IMG/VR virus record: IMGVR_UViG_3300009094_001034
Coordinates: 1-64,000 of that record
DNA: 64,000 bases
Origin: a virus
Reading direction: 5' to 3' (one strand)
The number at the start of each line of letters is the position of its first letter. Position 1 is the first letter of the stretch. A program made the translations under genes and the position numbers. This document shows, piece after piece, positions 1 to 8,750 of this stretch. The notes under the pieces were generated by a model. It saw only the letters and a program-made list of their open reading frames with translations, was not told the DNA's origin and did no database searches.

Positions 1-519
1 TCACGGCTCGTCGGCGTGCTGATCCTCGGCTTCGGCCTCGATCTTCGTCTCGGAGTAGAAGTTGACGTGCACGAGGTGCGCATTGTCCGCGGTGCTCACG
101 CCCATCCACCAGAAGTTGTCGGCCATCTGTTCCAGGTGCACGACGACATCGTTTCCGACAATCTCGTCGAGCGTTCCGTCCGCGTTGCGGCGGATCTCGA
201 TGGGACCGACGAAGATGCTCGGCAACAGCCCGCCCTCATCGCGCTTCGGCCCGATCAGCTCACCCGACGCCGGAATGTAGCGAAAGTAGGGTGCGATACG
301 CTCGACGTAGCGCACAACCGCCTGCAACTGGTCGACTGGGCATCCAGCCGCACCGATGGCCGCTGCTGCACGGCCGACGTTTCGGTTGTAATCGCCCAGA
401 TCCTCGGAAAGTCCGGCGGCGAACGTGATCAACTCTCGCAGCACCGCTGCGGCATCGACGTTAGTTTCTGCTTCGAGTTGGGCAAGGATCGCTCGTGCAT
501 TTTCGATTGTCGCGCTCAT
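1..519 (-). CDS. Hypothetical protein (172 aa)
   Basis: I do not recognise this protein. It is soluble and acidic at its C-terminus, with an alanine-rich helical N-terminal half and a more beta-like C-terminal half; no membrane segment or signal peptide is visible. It is the last of three consecutive minus-strand genes that lie beyond the tRNA-fragment attachment site, so it may be host DNA flanking a prophage or the other end of the phage genome. The stop codon is the first three bases of the window, so the gene is complete. Confidence 0.65.
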   Translation of the reverse strand: MSATIENARAILAQLEAETNVDAAAVLRELITFAAGLSEDLGDYNRNVGRAAAAIGAAGCPVDQLQAVVRYVERIAPYFRYIPASGELIGPKRDEGGLLPSIFVGPIEIRRNADGTLDEIVGNDVVVHLEQMADNFWWMGVSTADNAHLVHVNFYSETKIEAEAEDQHADEP

Positions 520-529
520 CGGCTGCTCC

Positions 530-745
530 TCACCAGGAACTCCGTTCGAAGGCGCTGGTCACTTCGCGAATGCTCTCTTCGACTTCGACCGTTTCCCCCT
601 TGGTGAACTTGAAGACGGTGCCGCGATCCGTCTCTTCGAAGGTCGTAAGCCACATCGCGCTGATCCCGACCCTGCGGCCAGTATCGGCTTTCGTAAGCAT
701 CACGAGCTGAACGTAAGGTCGATTGTCCGAACGTCTCGAAGCCAT
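530..745 (-). CDS. Small hypothetical protein (71 aa)
   Basis: Unrecognised 71-residue basic protein with alternating beta-type segments, ending shortly before the 172-aa gene and probably in the same transcript. The start ATG is chosen because it is the only one that gives a compact ORF between the two neighbours. No known motif is seen. Confidence 0.55.
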   Translation of the reverse strand: MASRRSDNRPYVQLVMLTKADTGRRVGISAMWLTTFEETDRGTVFKFTKGETVEVEESIREVTSAFERSSW

Positions 746-837
746 GAGAGGACCGTACCTCGGTTTTCGCTAGGAATCGACTGCCGTTCGCAAATGGATG
801 AGGCGCATGCCCTCACCAGCGCACGCTCTCGCTCTCC

Positions 838-1164
838 TCAAGTCGCAACGACGAACTTGGGAAGGACCGCGATGATGTCGGACACCAGGTTCATCGCGAC
901 CGCTTCGGCATGCTTGCCTATTCGCACAAAACCGTGCACTTGGCGCATTCCTGACGCAAGGCTGCCGGAGACACTCGCCGCTGCGAAGAGCTCTTCGCCG
1001 TGATCCATCAGAAGCACGTGAACGAGTGGGTGAGATGGTGCGATCTCAGCGTGATAGCCGTTTTTCACGAGCTCGCCGATCAGTGCTTTGACAGCCTTAG
1101 AAGCCAGCGCGTGTGTCCCATCACGCGTTTCGATCCGGAGGTCAATGTGTTTCTTCGCCAGCAT
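838..1164 (-). CDS. Small hypothetical protein (108 aa)
   Basis: Unrecognised 108-aa protein starting MLAKKHID. The internal ATG at 1164 is preferred over an upstream in-frame ATG (1236) because a clear Shine-Dalgarno sequence (GAGGAAGG) lies about 7 nt before it. The sequence alternates strands and helices, contains an HGEELFAAASVSG segment, and has no membrane helix or catalytic motif I recognise. It probably leads the three-gene minus-strand group. Confidence 0.6.
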   Translation of the reverse strand: MLAKKHIDLRIETRDGTHALASKAVKALIGELVKNGYHAEIAPSHPLVHVLLMDHGEELFAAASVSGSLASGMRQVHGFVRIGKHAEAVAMNLVSDIIAVLPKFVVAT

Positions 1165-1328
1165 AGGGGGCCTTCCTCGTGCTCTAGGATCGTCCGTCGA
1201 GGTACGCGTTGCGTCGGATTCTCGCAACGCGTTCAATCAAGTTCGGTGGCAAATCTCGATGGCTAGCGCGCGAGGCCCGTCGCCAAAATTTACTCGGTGG
1301 CAAAACGTTGGCAAACCGCCCTTTTCAG

Positions 1329-1358
1329 CAACAAAATAGCCCACCTTTCGGTGGGCTA
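1329..1358 (-). terminator. Intrinsic terminator after tRNA fragment
   Basis: A perfect 9-bp stem (TAGCCCACC/GGTGGGCTA, 1337-1358) with a 4-nt loop is followed on the minus strand by TTTTGTTG. It sits directly downstream of the tRNA 3' end at 1376, the usual place for a host tRNA terminator, so it may be part of the bacterial attachment region. Confidence 0.8.
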
Positions 1359-1375
1359 AGTGATTTGGTTTCAAT

Positions 1376-1423
<48 letters not shown>

Positions 1424-1477
1424 CCGGATCAACCGGACACGCAAGCATTGAAACTGCTGGACTTGTTGGCCGACAGG

Positions 1478-2791
1478 CTACTTCTTCCCACCCGGTGCTA
1501 GGAGCTGTGCTAGGTCGAACGCCTCGCGACCCGTCGAGACCGCGGCCTCGATCGGCGCCATGAGGGCCGGGGTCTTCGAGGCGAGGAGGTGGGCGTACTG
1601 GGCGAGCGTGAACCGGGCGTCGGTGTGACCGAGTTGCCGCTGGAGCATCTTCAGTGCCCCTTCACCGCCGTTCGCGAGGATGTGGGAGGCGAAGGTGTGC
1701 CGGAAGTCGTGCCAGCGGATCGAGACGCCTTGGGCTTCGCGTGCGCGGGCGAACTCCCGGTGGAGATTGCGCGCTTCGAGGACGGGCATACGGGCGGCGC
1801 GCCTCGCCCTCACCTTCTCATCGGCGTCCTTCGGGACGGCCTGAGTGCGGGCGGGGAAGACGAAGTCGATCCACTGGTCTTCGAATGCCCGGTCGTAGCG
1901 CCGGCTGATCCTGCGGGGAAGACGGGCAGCGCCGTACTTCGCGACGACGTGGATGATGAACTCCTTCCGTGCCTCGTTCTCGGCAGCGCGCTGCGCCTTG
2001 TAGCGGAGCAGGAGTGCGGAGAGGGAGGGCGGGATGGCGACGGTGCGGACACCGGCTTCGGTCTTCGGCTCGACCTTCTGGCCCGTGGCCTGATCTCTCG
2101 ATGCGCGGATGGTGATGGTGTGCTCGGCGAGGTCGATGTCCACCCATTGGAGGGCGAGGACCTCGCCCTGGCGCATGCCGGTGAGGGCGCAGATCGCGGC
2201 GGCGATGTTGAAGGGTGTCCGCATCGCTCCGACGATCTTCAGCGCGTCCTTCAGGGGAGTGGCTTCGATCTGGGTCTTCGGGACCTTCGGGTACTCGAAG
2301 TAGACCGTCACGTCGCGCTTGAGCGTGCCGAACTTGAAGGCGTCTTCGAGCACGGAGATCATCGTCTGCAAGACGTTCTTGCGGTACTTCGGGGACTTCC
2401 CTGACGCGATCGAGGGCTCGATCTGGCGGAGCCGTTCGGGCGAGAAGTCGCGTAGCCGGATGTCGCCGATCTCGGCGTCCAGGGTCCGGAGGTGCGAGAG
2501 GACGGTACGTTCCATCGAGGGTTTGAACGGGCGCGTGCCCCGCATGCGGGTCTGTACCCAGTCGTTCGCGTACTCGCGGAAGGGAGTCTTGTCGGAGAGC
2601 TTCGGCTTGGGGCCGCGGGGATGCGCGATGAGTTCGGCCTTGCGGGTGGCCTGTGCGTCTTTCGCTTTGTTGATCGTGGGGTGCGTGCCGGCGGAGTAGG
2701 TCTTCCCTCCGACATTCACGGTGGCCTCGTAGGTCTTCCCGCGCTTCGAGATGCCGGGGGCGACTTTCGTGCGCTTGAAGCGGTTCTTCAT
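1478..2791 (-). CDS. int: Tyrosine recombinase (phage integrase)
   Basis: A 437-aa site-specific recombinase that should catalyse integration and excision at the adjacent tRNA attachment site. It has an N-terminal arm-binding-like domain (about residues 1-60, with a basic RTKVAPGISKRGKTY stretch), a core-binding SAM-like domain (about 68-165) and a catalytic domain (about 175-420). The catalytic residues R207 (TGMRQGE), H361/R364 (HDFRH), H389 (LGH) and nucleophile Y399 are all visible. The ATG at 2791 has a GGAGG Shine-Dalgarno 5 nt upstream and overlaps the previous gene by ATGA, so the longer in-frame ORF up to 3073 is rejected. The length is normal for the family. Confidence 0.95.
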   Translation of the reverse strand: MKNRFKRTKVAPGISKRGKTYEATVNVGGKTYSAGTHPTINKAKDAQATRKAELIAHPRGPKPKLSDKTPFREYANDWVQTRMRGTRPFKPSMERTVLSHLRTLDAEIGDIRLRDFSPERLRQIEPSIASGKSPKYRKNVLQTMISVLEDAFKFGTLKRDVTVYFEYPKVPKTQIEATPLKDALKIVGAMRTPFNIAAAICALTGMRQGEVLALQWVDIDLAEHTITIRASRDQATGQKVEPKTEAGVRTVAIPPSLSALLLRYKAQRAAENEARKEFIIHVVAKYGAARLPRRISRRYDRAFEDQWIDFVFPARTQAVPKDADEKVRARRAARMPVLEARNLHREFARAREAQGVSIRWHDFRHTFASHILANGGEGALKMLQRQLGHTDARFTLAQYAHLLASKTPALMAPIEAAVSTGREAFDLAQLLAPGGKK

Positions 2792-3057
2792 GACGCCTCC
2801 GTTTCGTAGAGCAGTTGTCCGTACAGGTCGTCCCCGAGCAGGGCGTACAGACGGTCGATGGTTGGATGCGATGGTTCGCGGAGAGCGAGATCCGCAAGGT
2901 GGGCGAGTGCCTCGGGTGCGGTGGTGACGCCCGTGATCGTGCAGCGGAGCGAACGACCGCCGTTGCGGATCGTCACGTTCTCGCCGCGGACGGTGATGGT
3001 GAGGCCCGCGAGGTGGATGAAGCGGGCTACGGACATCTTCTCGATTGCGTGTGGCAT
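2788..3057 (-). CDS. Small hypothetical protein upstream of integrase (89 aa)
   Basis: Unrecognised 89-aa protein translationally coupled to the integrase (ATGA overlap). It starts at an ATG with a GGAGG Shine-Dalgarno. The sequence has a short beta-rich middle (LTITVRGENVTIRNGGRSLRC) followed by a helical C-terminus. Its position is where phages often carry an excisionase or directionality factor, but there is no clear helix-turn-helix, so that is only a possibility. Confidence 0.65.
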   Translation of the reverse strand: MPHAIEKMSVARFIHLAGLTITVRGENVTIRNGGRSLRCTITGVTTAPEALAHLADLALREPSHPTIDRLYALLGDDLYGQLLYETEAS

Positions 3058-3173
3058 ACGGCCTCCATGTCAAAGGGCGACCTCAGAGTGCGGAGGTGGG
3101 CGAGGAGCCGTCGAGAGGTCCAGGACCGCTGTACGGACCCCCTACGAGCTCCCAGCCCACCTTCCGGAGGCGA

Positions 3174-3650
3174 CTAGAAGTCGGTCGCCCCGAGCTCTTC
3201 GTCGTAGCGGTCGGTGTCGTAGATCTCCCGTTCCTCGCGGTCACGAATCCCGCGGACGAGGTCCCGCATGAACGTCTCGGTGTGGACGACGATCTGGCCG
3301 TTCCGGGTGCGAGTGGAATGCTCCTTCTTCGTGTTGGTGGCTTCGGCGCGCGATGCCCAGGCCTGCAGGCGCCCAGGGATCGCATCGAGCCAGGACAGCT
3401 CATAGAAGCGGGCCTTCGACATGTTGTTCGTGAAGGCGCGGATCATCACGCCGTCCATGAAGTCATCCCCTGGCCAGTCCATCGTGGTCGAGAGGAAGTT
3501 CACGGGCTTCACAATGAAGCGGTAGAAGGTTCCGTCGACGGCGAGGAGCTTGAGGCTCTCTCCGGCGCGGAGCGGGCGGCTGCGGTAGATGGGATATTCG
3601 ACAAGGGTGGGCGGTACACTTCCTGATGTGAATCCTCGATGTGTTGCCAT
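3174..3650 (-). CDS. Hypothetical protein (158 aa)
   Basis: Unrecognised protein. The ATG at 3650 is chosen because GGAGGAAG lies 4-6 nt upstream; the ORF extends further but those residues are arginine-rich and lack coding character. The protein has a beta-rich first half (YRSRPLRAGESLKLLAVDG), a helical second half and an acidic end. It stands 117 bp before the small integrase-side gene and probably shares its transcript. Confidence 0.65.
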   Translation of the reverse strand: MATHRGFTSGSVPPTLVEYPIYRSRPLRAGESLKLLAVDGTFYRFIVKPVNFLSTTMDWPGDDFMDGVMIRAFTNNMSKARFYELSWLDAIPGRLQAWASRAEATNTKKEHSTRTRNGQIVVHTETFMRDLVRGIRDREEREIYDTDRYDEELGATDF

Positions 3651-3799
3651 GCGCTTCCTCCGTTCGCGTCGGGCTGCGACGCGTCGGGGCGCTGCACCTG
3701 CGAGGCGCGGGCTGAATGCCATGTGGAGCTACGTGGAAGGTGCTGCGAAGGAGCGCCAGACCACCTCCGCACTGCTATGGGCATAGGCGAGGAGCGTGT

Positions 3800-4861
3800 G
3801 TGGGTAACAAAACGCGGCATGGAGATGTGACAAAAAGTGCGCGGCAACACGTCATCGACGGGTTCCGCGAAGGGAGCGCGGTCGCAGCGGCACTCCGAGC
3901 AGACGCCGAATTTCTCGCAACGAGGATTCCGAAGGCGCTCCGACCGCTCGCGGTGCAGTTCTACGAAGATACGGCTGCTGCGATAGAGGGAAAGCGGATC
4001 GAGAAGACGGCGCCCATTCGAAGTGGGGAGCTGTTCGAGATGTTCGCGGCACAGGTTCGGATGATCGAGCCAGATGAAGCCATGGTGCGCGTCGACGGCG
4101 AAACGCGAGAGGCGGTGCGCGAGAAAATTCACAAGCTCAAGCGCGCCATCATGGATTGCCCGTTCGAGGCTGGCATCCCGAACATTGCCCGAGCGTATTA
4201 CCGCTTTCGTTTTCCCGAGGTCGTTCGTGGAGCGTGGGACCAGACGTACAGCTTGTACCTCGACATCGATGTGGAGTTCACGAGTCCAGAGGCCCTCTTT
4301 CGACAGGCGCTCTTGTACGAACTGTTCAAGGCGACCCCGCGCGATTACCTTCAGCGCATTCTTCAGGCGGATATCCTTGGAGATACGAATGTGCAGTACG
4401 TGTACGATCTGGCGCGCGAGCCCTCATTCGAGAGGTTTGTAGAAGCGACCACACTCCTCGAGAAGATCGGGGCGGCTCTATGGACAGACGAACGCGCGAG
4501 TTTTCTCAATCGGGTGTTTCACTACGACGTCCAGCCGGCCACGCTAGCGCACGCGCTCTTTGCGTGGACGTACATCATTGCGGCGCACGACCTGCACGAT
4601 GACGCCACGGAGAGCGACGCTTGGCCGCTTGTGTCCACGGAGTGCTTGACGCTCACTGAGAAGCTCGTTGCACTCGACGTGCTGAAGGAGCATGGCAAGA
4701 GCGTACTCCGCCCGCTCTTTCGTGTCCTGATGGCCATGGGGCAGCGCGAATCCTATTCAGTAGACCTCGGGGAGGTCATCGAGGATGCAAAGGTGAAGGC
4801 TCGGGATGAAGCACGGGCCATGACGCGGAGCGATGTCGCGATTAAAGCGATGGAGCCGTGA
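3800..4861 (+). CDS. Hypothetical protein, lone plus-strand gene (353 aa)
   Basis: A mainly helical, soluble 353-aa protein of unknown function; no transmembrane segment, nuclease motif or P-loop is visible. GTG at 3800 is preferred because GAGGAG lies about 6 nt upstream; a GTG at 3827 is the alternative. It is the only plus-strand gene between the integrase side and the replication cluster and ends convergently, overlapping the last 20 bp of the RNase H gene. Isolated opposite-strand genes at this place in temperate phages are often lysogenic-conversion or exclusion genes, but nothing in the sequence proves this. Confidence 0.7.
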   Translation: MGNKTRHGDVTKSARQHVIDGFREGSAVAAALRADAEFLATRIPKALRPLAVQFYEDTAAAIEGKRIEKTAPIRSGELFEMFAAQVRMIEPDEAMVRVDGETREAVREKIHKLKRAIMDCPFEAGIPNIARAYYRFRFPEVVRGAWDQTYSLYLDIDVEFTSPEALFRQALLYELFKATPRDYLQRILQADILGDTNVQYVYDLAREPSFERFVEATTLLEKIGAALWTDERASFLNRVFHYDVQPATLAHALFAWTYIIAAHDLHDDATESDAWPLVSTECLTLTEKLVALDVLKEHGKSVLRPLFRVLMAMGQRESYSVDLGEVIEDAKVKARDEARAMTRSDVAIKAMEP

Positions 4862-5336
4862 GCGCCTTCGTGCAGAGAGCATCCGCGTAGCGGTTCTTCG
4901 ACCGCGGAACGTGCATCGGTGTGACGTGGAGCTTGCCCGGCGCCTTCGTGAGAAGGATGCGGCGCTTCCCATCCGATGCAGGGATCACGTCGTGCGACAC
5001 GAGCCGCGCGATCTGGTACTGGATGCGCGCAAGGTGGGGCGCCTGCGAGGTGCGGTTCTTCCCGCGCAGCCACTCAGTGACGAACTTCGAATCCCCCTTC
5101 AGCGTGACGTGTTCATAGCCGGCTCCCGCCGCCCACGTAAGCGCGTGGAGGCAACCTTGCAGTTCGGCCACCATGGACGTGGCCGGCGAGACGAGCCCCG
5201 ACCCCTCCATGATCTTCGCGTGCCCGTGGCCTATGGCGACCCATCCCCAGGCGCCGCGCGATGCTGGGTAGAGCGAGTGTGTCACGCCGATGTTGCCGCG
5301 CACGCCGCCATCGAAGTAGATCGTGCAGTCGTTCAT
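4842..5336 (-). CDS. rnhA: Ribonuclease HI-like protein
   Basis: A 164-aa RNase H-fold protein predicted to cleave RNA in RNA-DNA hybrids, for example lagging-strand primers. The four acidic positions of the family are visible: D9 (YFDGG), a glutamate in AELQGCLHA, an aspartate in KGDSKFV and the last in RYADALCT, preceded by the family's basic N/H segment (VPRSKNRY). Length is typical for RNase HI. It is the last gene of the minus-strand replication cluster, 33 bp after dnaB, and has a GTGAGG ribosome-binding site. Confidence 0.88.
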   Translation of the reverse strand: MNDCTIYFDGGVRGNIGVTHSLYPASRGAWGWVAIGHGHAKIMEGSGLVSPATSMVAELQGCLHALTWAAGAGYEHVTLKGDSKFVTEWLRGKNRTSQAPHLARIQYQIARLVSHDVIPASDGKRRILLTKAPGKLHVTPMHVPRSKNRYADALCTKALTAPSL

Positions 5337-5368
5337 GCCCTGACCTCACCATGGAGGCCGGGGATTGG

Positions 5369-6718
5369 TCACGCAATTAGCTGCAGCGGTGCATGCATCA
5401 CATCGATCGATCGGAACTCGGTCGTCGTGCGGTCGAAGCGAAGAAGGACCTTCCCCGTGGGACCGTTCCGATTCTTTTTCACGTGCAGTTCTACCTCGCC
5501 AGGTCGATCACTCCGGTCGTTGTAGTAGTCGTCGCGGTAGAGCATCAGGACAACATCGGCGTCCTGCTCGATGGAGCCCGACTCGCGCAGGTCGGAGAGG
5601 TTCGGGATCTTGTTGTCGCGCGATTCGACACCGCGTGAGAGCTGCGACAGGCAGAGTATCGGCACATCGAGCTCGCGTGCGAGTGTCTTGAGTCCGCGGC
5701 TCATTTCGGATACTTCCTGGACGCGGTTGTGCGGGTTGTTGCCGGCCATGAGCTGCAGGTAGTCGATGACGAGGAAGTCGAGACCGCGTTCGAGCTTCAT
5801 GCGACGTGCTCGGGTTCGCAGATCCGCGAGCGAGAGACCGCTCCGATCGAAGATCGTGATGGGGAGCGTGTGCAGCCGTTCAATCGCGTCGACGACGCGC
5901 TGGCGTTCGGCATCTGAGAGCTGACCAGACCGGAGCTTCCACCCATCGACCTTCGCGGCGGTGCTGAGGATGCGCCGCACGAGTTGCTGCTTGCTCATCT
6001 CGAGCGAGAAGACGCCGACGTGCTTTCCTCCCGTCGCGATGTTCTGCGCGACATTGATGGCCAGAGCTGTCTTTCCGATCGAGGGCCGCGCGGCGAGGAT
6101 AACGAGGTCGGAACGCTCGATGCCGGCGAGCATCGTGTCGAGATCATGGAAGCCGGTCGAGAGGAAGCGCGACGTGGTTCCGTCGTCATCGGCCGCAGCG
6201 GCGAGGCCGTCGTACGTCTCATTGAAGACATCCCCGAGTGTCTCCATACGAAGCCGCCGATCGCGCGTGCGCAACTCCAACAGGATCGCTTCCGCACGGC
6301 TGTTTACCTCTGCCGGATCTGCGTCGGGCTGAAACGCGAGCGCGGAGATATCGGTGCCGACCGTGATCAGGCGTCGCTGATACGCCTTGCTATGAACGAT
6401 CTCCGCGTACTTCTCCGCGTGTGAGGCGGTCGGGACGAACTCGGTCAATTCGGCGATGGCGCTCTTACCGCCGACGTCCACGATCTCCTTCCGTTCTTCG
6501 AGCAGATTGCAGACCGTGAGGAGGTCGACGGGTGTGTGGCGTCGGTGGAGATCCAGCATGGCCTGGTAGATCGTGCGATGGGCGACCACGTAGAAGTCAT
6601 CTCGGTCGAGGATCTCGGAGACCAACGTGATGCATTCCGGCTCCAGGAGAATGGATCCCAAGACACACTTTTCAGCTTCGAGATTTTGCGGTGGGATCAT
6701 TCCTTTAGGCGACGGCAT
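5369..6718 (-). CDS. dnaB: Replicative DNA helicase DnaB
   Basis: A 449-aa full-length DnaB-family hexameric helicase that unwinds DNA at the phage fork. The N-terminal domain (about 8-115, PPQNLEAEKCVLGSIL) is the DnaB N domain that binds primase. The C-terminal RecA-like domain has Walker A at ARPSIGKTA (K216) and Walker B at FLVIDYLQLM, plus the conserved SQLSRGVE and DLRESGSIEQDADVV motifs. It overlaps the upstream winged-helix gene by 14 bp, so the two are co-translated. A phage-owned DnaB implies partial independence from host replication. Confidence 0.97.
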   Translation of the reverse strand: MPSPKGMIPPQNLEAEKCVLGSILLEPECITLVSEILDRDDFYVVAHRTIYQAMLDLHRRHTPVDLLTVCNLLEERKEIVDVGGKSAIAELTEFVPTASHAEKYAEIVHSKAYQRRLITVGTDISALAFQPDADPAEVNSRAEAILLELRTRDRRLRMETLGDVFNETYDGLAAAADDDGTTSRFLSTGFHDLDTMLAGIERSDLVILAARPSIGKTALAINVAQNIATGGKHVGVFSLEMSKQQLVRRILSTAAKVDGWKLRSGQLSDAERQRVVDAIERLHTLPITIFDRSGLSLADLRTRARRMKLERGLDFLVIDYLQLMAGNNPHNRVQEVSEMSRGLKTLARELDVPILCLSQLSRGVESRDNKIPNLSDLRESGSIEQDADVVLMLYRDDYYNDRSDRPGEVELHVKKNRNGPTGKVLLRFDRTTTEFRSIDVMHAPLQLIA

Positions 6719-7727
6719 CCGATGGGGTGGAAGTTGCTTTGAGAACGAGGGTGACGAACCTGCGGATCAAGCGCTCCTGTTCGGACCGCGGGGGTTCGGT
6801 GTCGAGTTGCTGAAACTCGCTCGTGTCAATCTGGAGACGTGTGCCCAGTTGCTCAATTCGACGCCACGCGAAGGACGGACCGGAGACGAGATCACCGGAG
6901 AGCTGCCGGTAGAGCGCATGGCCTTCAAAGAAGCGCGTCTCCTCGTCGAGCTTCGCAGGCAACGAGCCGGCGGCGCCCTTCGCCGCCCACTGGTATCCCG
7001 TCTTCGATTGGGCATCGAGGGCACTGCGCATCCAGGGAAGAAGGTTTCGTGGCGGAATGAGGCGGAGCGCCGACTCGCTCAGCGCGCGTAGAAAGTGCTC
7101 CTCGCCGTGTTGCTCTACGAGCGATCGGGTCACCGCGAGAATGTCTTGATTGATACTCCCCGGGCCCAACCGGTCCTCCACCTTGTCGAGAACAGCTCGC
7201 GGAATCGTCATGACGCTCGCGCCTGCGTCCTTCTTAGTAACCTTGTTCTCTCTTGTTCTTTCTTCCTCTATTACTACTGGCTCTTTCGTCGCTGAAAGGG
7301 CAACTGGTGCGGAATGGCTTGTAAAAGCCGAATCGAAGGGCGCTGGTGGCTTTAGGAAGCCATCGCCGCCAGTTGCCCTTTCGTAGTCTGAAAGTGCAAC
7401 TGGTCCCTTCGTGATCTCGAAGCGCCGCGGACGGAACGCACCGCTTTGCCTCCTCCGAATTTCGGATACTTCCACGAGGCCGAGCGACTCGAGGTTAACG
7501 AGCGCGCGAGCGACGGCTCGGTGGGATAGGCCGGTGTACTGGTTGATCGTCGTGAGGTGTGCCGTGAACCGCTTGTCGCCGGCGTCGTTGCACAGCATGA
7601 CGAGGACATCGTAGACAGCGAGAGCGGCCGGGATCTGCCGACCGGGGAGGGATTCAGCAATGAGCCGGACGCGCGCTTTGTCCTTCCAGTACCATCGGAC
7701 GCCATCTGTTCCCTTCACGCCCTTCAT
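6705..7727 (-). CDS. Winged-helix replication protein (putative initiator or helicase loader)
   Basis: A 340-aa protein. The first ~100 residues form a winged helix-turn-helix (TTINQYTGLSHRAVARALVNLESLGLVEV), as in phage replisome-organiser proteins; the C-terminal half is helical (about residues 170-340) without a P-loop. Being directly upstream of and overlapping dnaB suggests origin binding or helicase loading. The ATG at 7727 is used rather than the ORF's first ATG (7871), because a good minus-strand promoter lies between them (7813-7840), so the longer start would be upstream of transcription. No strong Shine-Dalgarno is seen. Confidence 0.75.
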   Translation of the reverse strand: MKGVKGTDGVRWYWKDKARVRLIAESLPGRQIPAALAVYDVLVMLCNDAGDKRFTAHLTTINQYTGLSHRAVARALVNLESLGLVEVSEIRRRQSGAFRPRRFEITKGPVALSDYERATGGDGFLKPPAPFDSAFTSHSAPVALSATKEPVVIEEERTRENKVTKKDAGASVMTIPRAVLDKVEDRLGPGSINQDILAVTRSLVEQHGEEHFLRALSESALRLIPPRNLLPWMRSALDAQSKTGYQWAAKGAAGSLPAKLDEETRFFEGHALYRQLSGDLVSGPSFAWRRIEQLGTRLQIDTSEFQQLDTEPPRSEQERLIRRFVTLVLKATSTPSDAVA

Positions 7728-7803
7728 GCGGCCAGACGGATGTTCAACTTCGCGCGCTGTACGGATGGCTCGGGGGCATGTGTGAAGAAGGTTGTTGATT
7801 AGA

Positions 7804-7815
7804 TGTGCATGCACA
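7804..7815. promoter_or_regulatory. Palindromic operator candidate
   Basis: TGTGCATGCACA is a perfect 12-bp palindrome overlapping the -10 box of the minus-strand replication promoter. Its position suits a repressor that blocks early transcription. Confidence 0.5.
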
Positions 7816-7840
7816 GTACCCCTGTGTCGGGACGAGTCAA
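7813..7840 (-). promoter_or_regulatory. Sigma70-type promoter for replication operon
   Basis: On the minus strand TTGACT (7840-7835), a 16-bp spacer and TACTGT (7818-7813) make a good promoter reading toward the winged-helix gene and dnaB, with a leader of about 80 nt. Confidence 0.65.
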
Positions 7841-7850
7841 GCACAAGCCA

Positions 7851-7878
7851 TTGACCTTTTTGCCCTGACATGTAGGCT
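7851..7878 (+). promoter_or_regulatory. Divergent plus-strand promoter
   Basis: TTGACC (7851-7856), 16-bp spacer, TAGGCT (7873-7878). It fires away from the replication promoter into a stretch whose genes lie on the opposite strand, so the transcript would be antisense to 8036-8975 unless a very small ORF is hidden there. Confidence 0.45.
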
Positions 7879-8035
7879 GTGAATGCATCCGTGAAGAAGG
7901 TGCTGCGAGGAGCCTTGGGGCACGTCCCAGGGCCTCTTGCATGCGACCCAACAACCCGGAGGTCTGAGGCGCGTGTGCACAGCGCCCCAGAGTCCTCGCG
8001 GGAGTGGGTGCGGATTCCACCACGAATCCCTTTGC

Positions 8036-8356
8036 TTAGCGGAGAAGAACGTACCCGAAGAGAAGCGCGATCGAGACGGCTGTTGCCAGAATGCCGGGAG
8101 TGAAGACGCGATCCCGGAGCGAGCGGAACGACGAGCGGACCCGCGAACGCTTCTTCCCGGTTTCAGCCGGGACGTGCGCGGGGCGACGAACGACGATCCC
8201 ACAGGTCGGAACCGAGCAGCAGAGCTGCACTTCAATCGAACCACCGATGAGGGTGGTTTCGACATTCAGCCAAGCCGTCCGATCGTGCAGCTTGCATGAA
8301 GGACATTTCTCATCGGTCGGAGCGCGCTTGCGCACGCCTGTAATTTCGCCAGTCAT
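8036..8356 (-). CDS. Small zinc-ribbon protein with C-terminal membrane anchor
   Basis: A 106-aa protein with a KCPSCKLHD...CCSVPTCG cysteine pattern (two CxxC-like pairs, residues ~20-52), a basic linker and one C-terminal transmembrane helix (GILATAVSIALLFGYVLL). The predicted layout is a cytoplasmic zinc-binding head held at the membrane by its tail. The start ATG overlaps the previous gene's stop (ATGA). Function unknown. Confidence 0.65.
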   Translation of the reverse strand: MTGEITGVRKRAPTDEKCPSCKLHDRTAWLNVETTLIGGSIEVQLCCSVPTCGIVVRRPAHVPAETGKKRSRVRSSFRSLRDRVFTPGILATAVSIALLFGYVLLR

Positions 8357-8730
8357 ACGAGAGCATGGCGAAACGAGAGCTCGGCACGAGCTTCCTGCAG
8401 GATGTCCGAGGATGCGTCGGAGACTTCGATGCGGTTGTACCCCGCCGTGGCGCGGTACTCCGCAGGAGAGCCTTCCGGCCATTCGAAGAGAAGAACTCTT
8501 CCGAGTTCCATCCATTCGTGGATGACCTCGATGTCGCGGGCGACACCGATGAGCGCACCGTCTTCATCCAGAAGCAAGTGTGTAAAACCAAATAGGTCGA
8601 GCTGCATAGCAGTAGGGATAAGTGGTGAGCATGATTCAAAGAGCCCGTCAGTCGCGAGACTGACGTGTGGATCGTGGTGGTATCCGCGGTACGCATCTGA
8701 CCACGCGACGCGCGCTCGGTCCGAACGCAT
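8353..8730 (-). CDS. Hypothetical protein (125 aa)
   Basis: Unrecognised 125-aa soluble protein with several short beta-type segments (HLLLDEDGALIGVA, RVLLFEWPEG) and an acidic helical C-terminus. ATG 8730 is preferred; upstream in-frame residues are not convincing as coding. It lies between two small zinc-binding proteins in a minus-strand cluster upstream of the replication genes. Confidence 0.55.
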   Translation of the reverse strand: MRSDRARVAWSDAYRGYHHDPHVSLATDGLFESCSPLIPTAMQLDLFGFTHLLLDEDGALIGVARDIEVIHEWMELGRVLLFEWPEGSPAEYRATAGYNRIEVSDASSDILQEARAELSFRHALV

Positions 8731-8750
8731 CAAAACAACCACCCCGGCGC

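Noticed and set aside
7879-8103. Plus-strand small gene from the divergent promoter
   Set aside because: The ATG lies before the likely transcription start and the protein looks like a shadow; kept only as a possible antisense transcript.
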